A stretch of DNA of 64,000 nucleotides from G963663495 sp963663495 (lineage in GTDB: Bacteria; Bacteroidota; Rhodothermia; Rhodothermales; Bin80): the NCBI GenBank assembly GCA_963663495.1, contig OY760427.1:5828001-5892000 (forward strand). The letters run 5' to 3'. The notes beneath the pieces are model-generated. The model worked only from the letters and a program-made list of their open reading frames with translations. It had not been told where the DNA came from and did no database searches. Both the position numbers and the translations under genes were made by a program. This document shows, one piece after another, positions 35,674 through 44,771 of the stretch (its first letter is position 1; the number at the start of each line of letters is the position of its first letter).

Positions 35674-38436
35674 ATGTCTGCTCATGTATCGTATAATGAG
35701 CGGTCGTGGGCGCTTGACCTGATTGCTCATATCAAGCGCAGAGTAACTGGAAGTAGTCGCGCAATTCAGGGCGCCGGGGGAGAGCAGACCGTAAGAACTT
35801 TGGGAGGTAGTCTTTTTCCCGATGTCTTGTTGTTTGGTGACCAGTCAGCGGCACTGATTCTGCAGGGTTGGGAACTCAAGATGCCGGATACGGACATTGA
35901 CAGTCGCGAACTCTTTCAGAACGCAGCGAAAAAGGCACATGCCCTAGGTCTAGACAGTTTTGTCTTGTGGAATGTTACCTGCGCACGTCTCTATATCCGC
36001 AATGCCGAATCAGGTCTATTTGAACGTGCGAAGCAGTGGCCAACATTGGATCATATTACTGATCGGCCTAGCGTGCCCCAATTCCGCGATTCTTGGAAGG
36101 CACTCGCCGATAGAATCTTATCTGACCTCAATAATCTGTTCGAGGACGGGACCATAGAGGGCAGGCCGTTCGTCGATGCCTATCGCTCTGGTGGCATCCA
36201 GAATCTTGTTCTGGCTAATACAGTCGCGGCTGCAGAAGCCCTAAAAGAGGCTACGTTGCGTGATCAGTCGCTGCGGGCAGAAATAACTCTCTGGTGGGAG
36301 CGATATCGTCAGGAATATCAAAGCGGGCCCAGAAGCCGTTACGAAGCCTTGGCCCGTGCAAACCTGCTCAACTGGATCGGTAAATTGCTATTTGTCCATG
36401 TTCTGCAAAGCCATGACAACACAGCACATATTGAATTCCAGCTTAGCCATGACGCCTCGCCAACGGATGCCTTGGCAGAGTTCAGCCGCCTCTCCGACCG
36501 CTTCAATTTCCGGACTATATTCGCGGACGGTCTTGGGATGGGCATTGTACCCAAACAGTCCTGGGCTCAATTAAAGCAGCTTAACAAGCTACTGACGGAC
36601 TTGCGTATTGCTTCTATAGACCAAACGCAACTGGCTATAGTCCTTGAAGCAGGTGTAGAGACAGTCGCCAGGAAGGTCAGGGGGCAATTTGCAACACCCC
36701 CGGCTCTTGCCCAGCTGGTGGCAGCACTGGCCCTCCGTAATATCAAAGAAGACAAGTTACTGGACCCATGTTGTGGGAGTGGAACCATCGCGCGAGCTGT
36801 GCTCGAGCGCAAGTTGAATTCTGGCGTACAACCAAATCAGGCAGCGGCAGCAGTATTCGCTGGCGATCTAGATCCCCAAGCAGCCCAGTTAACGACATTA
36901 GCAAGGGTCAAGCCCAGCCTATTGGGCATCCCATTGCGGATCTACTGTAAGGATGCGTTTAGTATCCAGCCTGAATTAAGGATTGATTTCCACCATCCGA
37001 GTGACGGAAGTTGCTTCACGGAAAAGCTTGGTACATTTGATTCCATAGCCAGCAATCTGCCATTCGTATCGCAGGCGGGCCGGAAGCACTATAAGGAGGG
37101 TATAGATGCGGTAACTGCGCTGCTTGGAAGTGAATTAGATCCATTGCCAGCCAGGTCAGATATTGCAGCGTATTTGCCTTTTGCATTGCACCCACTCTTG
37201 GAAAGGTCTGGGCGCATGGTCGTAATTATGTCAAACGCATGGCTTTCTACCGGATGGGGAGACGCGTTTTACAATCATGTATTACGACTATACAGGATCA
37301 AGTCGATTGTAATTTCTGGATCGGGTCGATGGTTTCAGAATAGCAAGGTCGTGACCACTCTTGTTGTATTGGAGCGCCGAGGGGCTGTGTACGAGCTCGA
37401 TGAGGAAATCGACTTTGTCGTGCTTAATCGGCCTTTAGGAGAGTATGCCGAGTCTCAGGACTCAATCGACCTGGCGTGTGCGCAAATTGAATCAGGCCGA
37501 GTCCACGATGATACTTTGAGTCTTCGATCCGTAAAGCGCAGCGACCTAGATCTCTCGCAAGGACTAGGCTTGGGGCGCAATGCCCAATTCGTCGATTGCG
37601 GGTGGACGCGAGAATTGCCTGTGATACCGATTCGCGAGTTATGTAATATTTGCCGTGGTGAGCGGAGAGGGTGGGACAAGTTGTTTTATCCAACGCGGGA
37701 TCACGGTATTGAACAGGAGTATGTTTACCCCATCCTGAAATCCCCGTCCACGATAACGCGGTATGTGGCTACCGCGGACCAAGAGGCTTTCTGCTGCTCC
37801 GCGCCAATAAAAGAGCTGAGAGAGCTGCAACACGATGGCGCGCTTCGGTGGATTCGCCAATTTCAAAAAGAAACAAACAAGATGGGTAAGCCTCTGCCTG
37901 AAGTCTTGGCTCGCTCAAGTATGCTCTGGTATGAAATGCGTCCTAGTACAACGGCGGAGTTGGTCATACCCATCAATTTCGGAGAAAGGCTATTCGTAGC
38001 ACGGATGGATCCGCCGGCTTTCGCTAACCAACGAGTGACCGTTCTCAACTGCTTACCTAATGTGGATATTAGTCTACTTTGGGCTTTAATGAATAGCATT
38101 ATCAGTCTATTCTACATAGAAGGCATTGGATTTGGCAGGGGGGAGGGAGTATTGGATCTCAGTGCAAGTCGCATGAAATCGGACATGCATGTATTGGACC
38201 CAAAGCGCCTTAGCGATGAAGCAGCACGTGCCGTAAAGACTGCGTTTCGTCCACTCTTATCTCGCGACATAATGCCTATAGTGGACGAATGCGAACAGCC
38301 TGACAGGCAGCATTTCGATGAGACTGTTATTCGCGTTTATGGTTTGTCGGTAAGCCGAGCCCACATTTACGACTGTCTCAAGCGACTCGTCGCTATTCGC
38401 CTGGCAGCTACTGAGATCCATTTGGGCACGCAGTAG
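35674..38436 (+). CDS. Type IIG-like restriction-modification enzyme
   Basis: About 920 aa from the ATG at 35674; a TTG 15 nt upstream is also in frame. Near residue 50-75 is a PD-(D/E)XK nuclease pattern (GGSLFPDVLLFGDQ then GWELKMPD). The middle has a methyltransferase core with motif I LLDPCCGSGTIARAVLERKL and motif IV DSIASNLPFVSQAGRKHYKE (NLPF variant). The C-terminal ~350 residues would be the DNA-recognition part (IPIRELCNICRGERRGWDKL). Nuclease plus methylase plus specificity in one chain is the Type IIG plan. It probably works with the upstream methyltransferase. Specificity unknown; the variant motif IV lowers certainty about activity. Confidence 0.82.
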   Translation: MSAHVSYNERSWALDLIAHIKRRVTGSSRAIQGAGGEQTVRTLGGSLFPDVLLFGDQSAALILQGWELKMPDTDIDSRELFQNAAKKAHALGLDSFVLWNVTCARLYIRNAESGLFERAKQWPTLDHITDRPSVPQFRDSWKALADRILSDLNNLFEDGTIEGRPFVDAYRSGGIQNLVLANTVAAAEALKEATLRDQSLRAEITLWWERYRQEYQSGPRSRYEALARANLLNWIGKLLFVHVLQSHDNTAHIEFQLSHDASPTDALAEFSRLSDRFNFRTIFADGLGMGIVPKQSWAQLKQLNKLLTDLRIASIDQTQLAIVLEAGVETVARKVRGQFATPPALAQLVAALALRNIKEDKLLDPCCGSGTIARAVLERKLNSGVQPNQAAAAVFAGDLDPQAAQLTTLARVKPSLLGIPLRIYCKDAFSIQPELRIDFHHPSDGSCFTEKLGTFDSIASNLPFVSQAGRKHYKEGIDAVTALLGSELDPLPARSDIAAYLPFALHPLLERSGRMVVIMSNAWLSTGWGDAFYNHVLRLYRIKSIVISGSGRWFQNSKVVTTLVVLERRGAVYELDEEIDFVVLNRPLGEYAESQDSIDLACAQIESGRVHDDTLSLRSVKRSDLDLSQGLGLGRNAQFVDCGWTRELPVIPIRELCNICRGERRGWDKLFYPTRDHGIEQEYVYPILKSPSTITRYVATADQEAFCCSAPIKELRELQHDGALRWIRQFQKETNKMGKPLPEVLARSSMLWYEMRPSTTAELVIPINFGERLFVARMDPPAFANQRVTVLNCLPNVDISLLWALMNSIISLFYIEGIGFGRGEGVLDLSASRMKSDMHVLDPKRLSDEAARAVKTAFRPLLSRDIMPIVDECEQPDRQHFDETVIRVYGLSVSRAHIYDCLKRLVAIRLAATEIHLGTQ

Positions 38437-38802
38437 TAGCTGCCAAGTATTCCTTCACTTAAGGCGGCGATTTGCGATCGGAGCGACAACATTGTCGAGG
38501 TATACACAGGTCAATAGCAGCCAATTTCATCGCCTCGTGACATAATTGTTGTCTCCTGTCCAAATAGTCTTTGGACGCCAGTTTGGGCCAGACATTTTCC
38601 GGTACGGTGGCTGTGTGTGGTTGGCCGGAATGGTGTTGGGCCGTGCCGCACCGGAGTCAACGACAAAGGTGTCCGACCTATTTGCCAACGCAGGTGATCA
38701 GCCCACGCTTACAAGGCTATTGTATTCAGTTGGTAACCGGACATGTGTCGAGTCATTGCTCCTATGCGGCAGCGGAAATCTATATGCTAGTGCTTGTCAG
38801 AC
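38437..38802. other. Gap after the Type IIG-like gene, right edge of the cassette
   Basis: No convincing gene. It forms the right end of the segment that separates junction repeats A and B. Confidence 0.3.
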
Positions 38803-39191
38803 CAATTATATCGGCCTCTTGCAACGAGTCCTCTGAGCTGCTTCTTCTGGACAGTACATTGCTCGCGTTGCGGTCTAATATCTCGCAAGCCACTCCTTGC
38901 CAGGTTTCCACTCGGGCTCCGGTAGCTGCTCGACTATCTTGTTCGTTTGCATACTGATGCAAATTACTTTGGCGAGAAGTTTGAGCGGGTAGGAGGGATC
39001 GTGCATGGTTTCCACGGCGAAGCGGTTGGCGTCGTTGACTATGCCGCTGGCTTTATGTGTGGAGATCCGTTGCCGTTCCATCACCCACTTGATCGCGGGC
39101 TTCCCGTTGACCACATAACCGTATGCTTCTGCAGGTATTCCCTTCACTGTGATATGCTCATTGTAAACCACACGTGAGCGGTCATTCTTTA
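38803..39191. repeat. Junction repeat B, left copy (duplicate of the Type ISP gene 3' end)
   Basis: About 389 bp aligns with 44383-44771 at roughly 95% identity, starting CAATTATATCGG and ending near GAGCGGTC-TTCTTTAC. It includes the 3' end of the Type ISP gene and ~70 bp beyond its stop codon. Confidence 0.9.
38875..39171 (-). pseudogene. Duplicated C-terminal fragment of the Type ISP restriction enzyme
   Basis: Encodes ~98 residues matching the last part of the enzyme at 44455-49398, with substitutions (for example YNEHITVKGIPAEAYGYVVN versus YNEHITVKEIPAEAYDYVVN). It stops being similar upstream of that point, so it has no nuclease, helicase or methylase part. It marks where the 3' end of the large gene was copied during the insertion history of the island. 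Confidence 0.88.
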
Positions 39192-39237
39192 CCCTCCCTT
39201 ATTCATAAGGGAGTTAAGTGGCGGGGAATCGTCGTTT

Positions 39238-39256
39238 AATATTATGGTGTAATATT
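39238..39256 (+). promoter_or_regulatory. Candidate metalloregulator operator upstream of the zinc-type ABC genes
   Basis: AATATTA and TAATATT form a perfect 7-bp inverted repeat around 5 bases (TGGTG), ending 10 bp before the ABC ATPase start. AT-rich palindromes of this size in front of zinc-transport genes are typical for Zur or ArsR-like repressors. The regulator itself is not in the window. Confidence 0.45.
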
Positions 39257-39266
39257 CGGACAGCAC

Positions 39267-39902
39267 TTGGTGCTACAGGTGCCGCGCTTTGCCGGTAATC
39301 AAGGTGAAGAGCACCTAGTAATTGGCCTCTCTGGCAGCGGCAAGTCGACGCTGTTGCATGCCATGGCGGGGTTGCTAAAGCCTACCGAAGGCACTGTGAA
39401 TATCGCTGGACAAGATCTAGCCCGGCTTAGCGTTAACGAACTTGATCGATTCAGAGGCCGCACCATCGGTATCGTTTTCCAACAAATGCACTTAGTCCCG
39501 ACTCTGACAGTGCGTGACAATCTGCTGCTCGCTCAGTACATGGCTGGATTACGCCATCGCCCCGGCCGGGTGGCTGAGGTGCTGGGTAGTCTTGATGTGG
39601 AGGACAAGCAGGACGCCTATCCGAGCCAACTGAGTTACGGCCAGATGCAGCGCATCGGTATCGCACGCGCCGTGATGAATGAACCTCAACTCATCCTTGC
39701 GGACGAACCAACGGCAAGCTTAGACGACTTGCGCAGTCAAAAAGTGCTTGAGTTGCTCACTCATCAGGCTGAGGTGCATGGTGCTACACTTGTTATCGCC
39801 TCACACGATCAGCGCGTTAAGCGTCGCTTTGAAAAACAGCTCGTGCTGAATGATGTCGCATCTGATCAGGGGCTTGATCACCGTGACGCCAAAACCCCCT
39901 AG
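39267..39902 (+). CDS. LolD/ZrgB-like ABC transporter ATP-binding protein
   Basis: About 211 aa. Walker A is GLSGSGKST near residue 25, the signature region is QLSYGQMQRIGIARAVMNEP, Walker B is LILADEPTASLDD, and the H-loop histidine is in VIASHDQRV. The signature LSYGQ replaces the usual LSGGQ. No in-frame ATG exists before the core, so a TTG (39267) or GTG (39270) start is likely, and the first strand looks short. It belongs with the FtsX-like permease and the DUF3299-like protein that follow. This trio resembles the zinc-regulated ZrgB-E genes of gamma-proteobacteria. Confidence 0.8.
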   Translation: MVLQVPRFAGNQGEEHLVIGLSGSGKSTLLHAMAGLLKPTEGTVNIAGQDLARLSVNELDRFRGRTIGIVFQQMHLVPTLTVRDNLLLAQYMAGLRHRPGRVAEVLGSLDVEDKQDAYPSQLSYGQMQRIGIARAVMNEPQLILADEPTASLDDLRSQKVLELLTHQAEVHGATLVIASHDQRVKRRFEKQLVLNDVASDQGLDHRDAKTP

Positions 39903-39966
39903 CCATGTTGGACTCTACTAGCTCCTTTACTTCGCCAAGGCGGATTGACGAAAGCGTAGTTTGGTC

Positions 39967-41286
39967 ATGAATCTTGTCAAACTAAGTTACTCCTACATAA
40001 GAAAGCGGCCGTTTGGCACTAGTCTGAACGTGTTGATCCTGGCCTTGGGCATTGCAACCATTATCGTGTTGCTGCTCGTGAGTGAACGCATGCAGGATAA
40101 TCTGACCCGCAACGCCGAGGGTATTGACCTTGTAGTGGGGGCCAAAGGAAGTCCACTACAGCTCATCCTTTCTGCCTTGTATCACATTGATGCACCGACG
40201 GGAAACATCTCTATAGGCGAAGCTGAAGTCATTATGCAGGATCCGGTAGTAGAGCAGGCCATTCCCCTTGCACTAGGCGATACCTATCGAGGGCTTCGCA
40301 TCGTTGGTACTACACATGCGTATCCGAATCATTTTGGTGGTAATACCGAGCGCGGAAGGCTCTGGGAAAGTGATCTTGAAGCAACCGTAGGGGCAGTTGC
40401 AGCTCGTGAAGCGAGATTGGATGTAGACAGCACATTCTACAGTGCTCACGGCTTGGGCGCCGGCGGTGGAGTTCACGATGAGCATCCCATCACCGTTGTT
40501 GGTGTGCTGGCCGAAACCGGCACAATCTTGGACCGCCTGCTCCTCACCAGCATTGAGACAATCTGGGATGTGCACGGCATTGATGATGAAGAGAGTCATG
40601 CCCACGAAGGTGAGGATCACGCGGGGGATCCTATTTCCAATGACGATGGTCATGATGACCACGAGCATGAGGAAGAGATCGCATCAAGTCAATCTACTGG
40701 GCGCTCTCCCGGTCCACCTGGAACGGATTCGCAGGCTCCAGAGCGCGAATACACAGCAATTCTAATTCAATACACTTCGCCGCTGGCTGCTCTTGCGTTT
40801 CCACGATTTATCAGTACAGAGACCAATCTACAAGCGGCTGTACCTGCATTCGAGACGGCACGGCTATTTGACTTGTTGGGAGTAGGATTTGACGCTGTAC
40901 GCATCTTCGGTTTTATCCTAGTATTAGTGGCAATATTGAGTGTTTTCGTTGCTCTACTGAACGCATTGAAGGATCGCCGCTACGACCTAGCCATCATGCG
41001 CACGCTCGGAGCATCGCGCGGGAAACTAATGGCTCATGTGTTGCTCGAAGGGCTCCTGCTGGCTGGGATGGGAACTGTGTTGGGCCTCCTCTTGGGTCAT
41101 ATTGCTGCAGCAGGGATTGGCAGCGCCGTGGAGCAGGCGCAGGGGCTTGCTCTCAGCGGGTTCGGTTTTATCAGAGAGGAGTTCATTATCGTGGCACTCG
41201 CACTTGGTGCGGGACTCCTGGCTGCGATTATCCCTGCGATTCAAGCGTATCGCACGGACGTTGCGTCAACCCTGGCTAGTGGCTGA
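39967..41286 (+). CDS. FtsX/MacB-type ABC permease with histidine-rich loop
   Basis: About 439 aa from the ATG at 39967. One N-terminal transmembrane helix (NVLILALGIATIIVLLLV) precedes a large external domain, and three C-terminal helices follow (VRIFGFILVLVAILSVFVAL, and two more) with the FtsX motif YDLAIMRTLGASRGKLMAHV. In the external domain, residues ~200-240 are packed with His, Asp and Glu (SHAHEGEDHAGD, DDGHDDHEHEEE), a likely metal-binding loop. Together with the ATPase and DUF3299 partner this indicates zinc or other divalent-metal handling. Direction of transport is unknown. Confidence 0.82.
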   Translation: MNLVKLSYSYIRKRPFGTSLNVLILALGIATIIVLLLVSERMQDNLTRNAEGIDLVVGAKGSPLQLILSALYHIDAPTGNISIGEAEVIMQDPVVEQAIPLALGDTYRGLRIVGTTHAYPNHFGGNTERGRLWESDLEATVGAVAAREARLDVDSTFYSAHGLGAGGGVHDEHPITVVGVLAETGTILDRLLLTSIETIWDVHGIDDEESHAHEGEDHAGDPISNDDGHDDHEHEEEIASSQSTGRSPGPPGTDSQAPEREYTAILIQYTSPLAALAFPRFISTETNLQAAVPAFETARLFDLLGVGFDAVRIFGFILVLVAILSVFVALLNALKDRRYDLAIMRTLGASRGKLMAHVLLEGLLLAGMGTVLGLLLGHIAAAGIGSAVEQAQGLALSGFGFIREEFIIVALALGAGLLAAIIPAIQAYRTDVASTLASG

Positions 41287-41338
41287 TCAGATGCGTCTGG
41301 AAGTTCGATATTTACCACAATTATCACTCGACGGAATC

Positions 41339-41785
41339 ATGCGTATCAATTGCATAATCCTCCTCTCAGGACTTCTGGTCCACACCGCACTCGTCGTGCA
41401 CTCTGCCAATGCGCAAATAGAGGCCTCGTGGCAAACCCTCGAGAAGGTCGACTATGCGGAAATCCAAACCACGATTGGGAGACAGTGGATTCCGCAGTTC
41501 GTTCGGGAAATTGAAGATCTAGACCAGAAATCGATACGTATTTCTGGGTACATGATTCCCCTTGGGTATGCGGAGGAACAGACGCATTTTCTGATTAGCG
41601 CGAGTCCGGGTGACGGCTGTTACTTCCACCTTCCTGGTGGCCCAGAGTCGGTGATAGAAGTAGGGGCCCAGGAGGGCGTGGAGTTTACGTACGATACGAT
41701 TGAGATTGAAGGCAAGCTCTCAGTGCTTCGGGATGATCCCTTTGGCCTTCTGTATCGCATGGAAGATGCGTTACCTGTCCGCTGA
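41339..41785 (+). CDS. DUF3299-like periplasmic protein
   Basis: 148 aa from the ATG at 41339, chosen because it starts a clear signal peptide (MRINCIILLSGLLVHTALVV, cleavage after SANA). An in-frame ATG at 41291 would put 16 residues in front. The mature protein has SIRISGYMIPLGYAEEQTHF and GDGCYFHLPGGPESVIEV, matching the compact DUF3299 fold found beside LolD/FtsX-type genes in zinc-regulated operons. It is probably an accessory substrate- or metal-handling factor. 53 nt after the permease stop. Confidence 0.75.
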   Translation: MRINCIILLSGLLVHTALVVHSANAQIEASWQTLEKVDYAEIQTTIGRQWIPQFVREIEDLDQKSIRISGYMIPLGYAEEQTHFLISASPGDGCYFHLPGGPESVIEVGAQEGVEFTYDTIEIEGKLSVLRDDPFGLLYRMEDALPVR

Positions 41786-42812
41786 GGGATGCGCTGTGAT
41801 GATGGTCAGCTTGCAGGGGCTATCGGTGGCAGGCCCATAGCCGGCTCCAATGCGGCGTTTTGGGGGTTGCCTGTGATGCGCGACATTTAGGATCATTGGT
41901 TCCCGTTGCCGTTGATGGAGAGTGCGGACTCCTGAATCGCCTGGGATCAATCGAAGGAGACCTGCATGTGATTGATTTTATAGAAGATGATCTTGCAATC
42001 GCGGTGGATCAGGGGATAGAAGTTAGATTACGATTTGGTGTTGGTGGCATCGCCACTTGTGATTATTCTTTGCGAATATGACCGGGCACCAAATCTAAGT
42101 AAACTTCTAGCCTCGACTGAAAATGGCCACACATGAGAATTACAACCAAGTTCTTGCCCGCTAACGGGCGTTACCGGTAACTCCTTTGGTGTAGCGTTTG
42201 GCAATTTGGTTGTGCACATCTTGACCCGAACAGGTGACGACTACGGCTTACATTGCGCATGCAGCTCAAGCGCGTCATTCAATCGGTCAGAATCAATCGC
42301 GGCGGGATGATTGCAAGCGGCAATCCATGTGTAGGCATCAGGTCTCACGAATATGATCCTACGCATCCATATCAAGGCGGGAGAGCGCATTGCAAGATCA
42401 ATTGAATTCTTGTGACGAAAGAATACATTGCAGTTGTATATTCCGAACGAGCCGGCAACGTTAGCGCATGTGCCCGATTTGCCTGTGACCTGGGGTAGCG
42501 GAATGGGCAGCAGGCACCAATATTGGCCAGAATAGTCTACTGAGTTGTATTTTCTGCGCACAATTGACGAAACACTCTTTTTTAACTCCGTGTACTTGCT
42601 AGGAGGCCGATAGGACTACGATTTTGCAGCTATAACACTCGCAACCGCAGATAGCGGGTCTCGGCGTTACTGCTCTTGGTGCAATATGCCTCTATGCCAT
42701 TTCTTTAGTCGTAATTGAGGATCCGACTCGTATAACTAGACATTATCTGCTTGATTATTCATCTCACGCCCGGTGCCATTCGCGGCTGCGGTTTGTGTTG
42801 GCTAAATGGAAA
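41786..42812. other. One-kilobase stretch without a recognised gene
   Basis: Short protein-like readings exist: a rightward one at 41860-42081 with GDLHVIDFIEDDLAIAVDQG, and a leftward one at 42241-42561. Neither has a start signal or recognisable family. They may be remnants or chance frames. A promoter for the three-gene unit that follows should lie near the end. Confidence 0.3.
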
Positions 42813-43169
42813 ATGACTGACCACAGTAAACAAATGGCTGAAGTTACCGTCCCGGCGGAGGGCCAAAAGACTTCTCCTGAGTCCAAGAGTATTGCGGACA
42901 ATCCACAGATACAGGTCAAGTGGCGAGAGAATGAGGCTGCGGTTGCTTTTGTTGATCAGTTTCTTGTTAGGCGACAGGGCAATCAGCTGTTTCTACTCGC
43001 CGGGCAAGTTGGTCTTCCCCTGATGACAGGTTCATTGGAAGAGCAAGTCGAGCATGCCTCTATCACGGAACTCCCGGTGTTCATTTGTGGCAAATTCGTG
43101 ATGGAACGGGGTGCCGCGGAGGGACTCGTTGAAGTTCTCAATAAAATACTTGCAAATTGGGAAGAATGA
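42813..43169 (+). CDS. Hypothetical protein, DUF3467-like (first gene of three-gene unit)
   Basis: 118 aa from the ATG at 42813 (a GTG 18 nt upstream is also in frame). The N-terminal ~40 residues are polar and probably disordered. The rest, ENEAAVAFVDQFLVRRQGNQ then LFLLAGQVGLPLM and VFICGKFVMERGAAEGLVEV, has the strand-helix pattern of small DUF3467-like proteins, in which a short beta sheet is closed by a helix ending in ILANWEE. The assignment is by eye and weak. The stop TGA overlaps the next gene's ATG, so the two are translationally coupled. Confidence 0.55.
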   Translation: MTDHSKQMAEVTVPAEGQKTSPESKSIADNPQIQVKWRENEAAVAFVDQFLVRRQGNQLFLLAGQVGLPLMTGSLEEQVEHASITELPVFICGKFVMERGAAEGLVEVLNKILANWEE

Positions 43170-43714
43170 TGTTCGATTTACATAGAAAAGAACGCTGGAT
43201 TACGCCTTCCATTGTCCGTCCAGTTGGCCCCATGCGTTCCATTCAAATTGTTACGAGCAATTCGAAGCGTGGTGAACCCACCGCAATGGCTGGAGGTTGG
43301 GAGTTGACTACGCCAACTGTCCAATATGATCCTTTAGTCAGATGGTTGTCAACACACCAAAGAGAGGCGTATTCGCTTGAGTACTTCGAACAGGTAAAGA
43401 AGGATGCAGTCGCGGATGGATTGCAAGTTCCTTCAGTCCAAGTGATTAAGGATGCCAGAAATATTCTCAATTGGATGCACCGGCAGGTCCCGTATTTGTA
43501 CGATATGGTTCCTGGTGATGAAGGTGGTGTTGAGATTCACGCTATCCATGACAACATTTACTTCAGTTTAGCTCTTTTCGAGAATGGTGTGTCGAAGTGC
43601 TGGGTTAGCATGGATGATGAACGAAGCACAGCTGTTTTTGACAAGCGTGAGACCGTCAAGGGACGGTTTATGGAGGGTGCTCTTGAAAACCTCAAAGCGG
43701 CACTTGAGCGGTGA
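43166..43714 (+). CDS. Hypothetical protein (second gene of three-gene unit)
   Basis: About 182 aa; the start codon overlaps the preceding stop (ATGA). Notable parts are RPVGPMRSIQIVTSNSKRG, a central helical segment (YFEQVKKDAVADGLQVPSVQ, then DARNILNWMHRQVPYLYDM) and an acidic beta-rich end (GGVEIHAIHDNIYFSLALFE). No signal peptide or membrane segment, so probably cytoplasmic. No family recognised. The third gene begins at the overlapping GTG at 43711, so all three are one tightly coupled operon. Confidence 0.6.
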   Translation: MMFDLHRKERWITPSIVRPVGPMRSIQIVTSNSKRGEPTAMAGGWELTTPTVQYDPLVRWLSTHQREAYSLEYFEQVKKDAVADGLQVPSVQVIKDARNILNWMHRQVPYLYDMVPGDEGGVEIHAIHDNIYFSLALFENGVSKCWVSMDDERSTAVFDKRETVKGRFMEGALENLKAALER

Positions 43715-44133
43715 ATCCGCCGGGCAAGGTTGCGTCGTCTGAATTAATTGGACGACGCCTGTTTGGTAGCAGATCAGTTGGAAAGGGAAGTGGAAGAATC
43801 CACCACAGGGCATTCCTGAATACAAATAGCCTTGATCTGTCAGTAGACAGGAATCAGTATGCTCCTCCAGAGTTCTTGAAAGCAATTGCCGAGCAGAATG
43901 GCAGGGATCGAAAACTGAGCTTTAATGGGTGGGGCGTTCTGAGTGCAGAGGACGCTTCCGAGACTGGGTGCAGTGTTAGGGCCTGCCCCAATTCTGAAAA
44001 TCCCTTCCATGCCGAAATCAGACTGCCCGAGTCTATGGTGGCGAAGGATGATAGGGTTTTGGAGGCGAAGAGATTGGCAAGGCAAGCCGTCCACAGGGAT
44101 CCCGATCGGAGTCCACGCTCACCTAGATCGTAA
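43711..44133 (+). CDS. Hypothetical protein (third gene of three-gene unit)
   Basis: 140 aa from a GTG that overlaps the previous stop by 4 nt. It starts with a basic stretch (LIGRRLFGSRSVGKGSGRIH). Its core reads YAPPEFLKAIAEQNGRDRKL, FNGWGVLSAEDASETGCSVR and NPFHAEIRLPESMVAKDDRV, a pattern seen in small accessory proteins that travel with mobile or defence loci. No catalytic motif is evident and the C-terminus is basic. Function unknown. Confidence 0.6.
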   Translation: MNPPGKVASSELIGRRLFGSRSVGKGSGRIHHRAFLNTNSLDLSVDRNQYAPPEFLKAIAEQNGRDRKLSFNGWGVLSAEDASETGCSVRACPNSENPFHAEIRLPESMVAKDDRVLEAKRLARQAVHRDPDRSPRSPRS

Positions 44134-44321
44134 CGGTCGCCATTCTGCGGCGTGGTCGCCAATTTGTCGAATCAGTACTGGTTTATCACTCTTCGTCTAA
44201 TTTGCATCGGCAGCGGGCTGTCTTGTGTAGCCCTCTTAGAAGTCCATGAATACCTGACGGTCAATCAGCTTTTGGTCGTATGCTCGCCGGGCAGACACCA
44301 ATTCTACTTGACTGCAGACAT

Positions 44322-44378
44322 GCCCGTGCGGAAATGCCATAGAGTGTAATGTGAGATGGCGTAAAATCCCGCTTCCAC
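44322..44378 (+). repeat. Junction repeat A, right copy
   Basis: Nearly identical to 34478-34533, but here continuous (5-bp spacer) with repeat B and the Type ISP gene end. This is therefore the undisturbed arrangement. Confidence 0.75.
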
Positions 44379-44382
44379 AACT

Positions 44383-44771
44383 CAATTATATCGGTCTTCT
44401 GCAACGAGTCCTCTGAGCTACTTTTTCTGGACAGTACATTGCCCGTGTTGCGGTCTAATATTTCGCAAGCCACTCTTTGCCGGGTTTCCACTCGGGCTCT
44501 GGTAGCTGCTCGACTATCTTGTTCGTTTCCATACTGATGCGAATTACTCTGGCGAGAAGTTTGAGCGGGTAGGAGGGATCGTGCATGGTTTCCACGGCGA
44601 AGCGGTTGGCGTCGTTGACTATGCCGCTGGCTTTATGTGTGGAGATCCGTTGCCGTTCCATTACCCACTTGATCGCAGGCTTCCCGTTGACCACGTAATC
44701 GTATGCTTCCGCAGGTATTTCCTTCACTGTGATATGCTCATTGTAAATCACACGTGAGCGGTCTTTCTTTA
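44383..44771. repeat. Junction repeat B, right copy (3' end of the Type ISP gene)
   Basis: The source copy of the ~389-bp repeat also present at 38803-39191. Confidence 0.9.

Noticed and set aside
39209..39222. GGGAGTTA followed by similar bases, as a degenerate IS1595-type tip
   Set aside because: Only the first eight bases fit, no partner end was found, and it belongs to a CTCCCTTAT/ATAAGGGAG palindrome.
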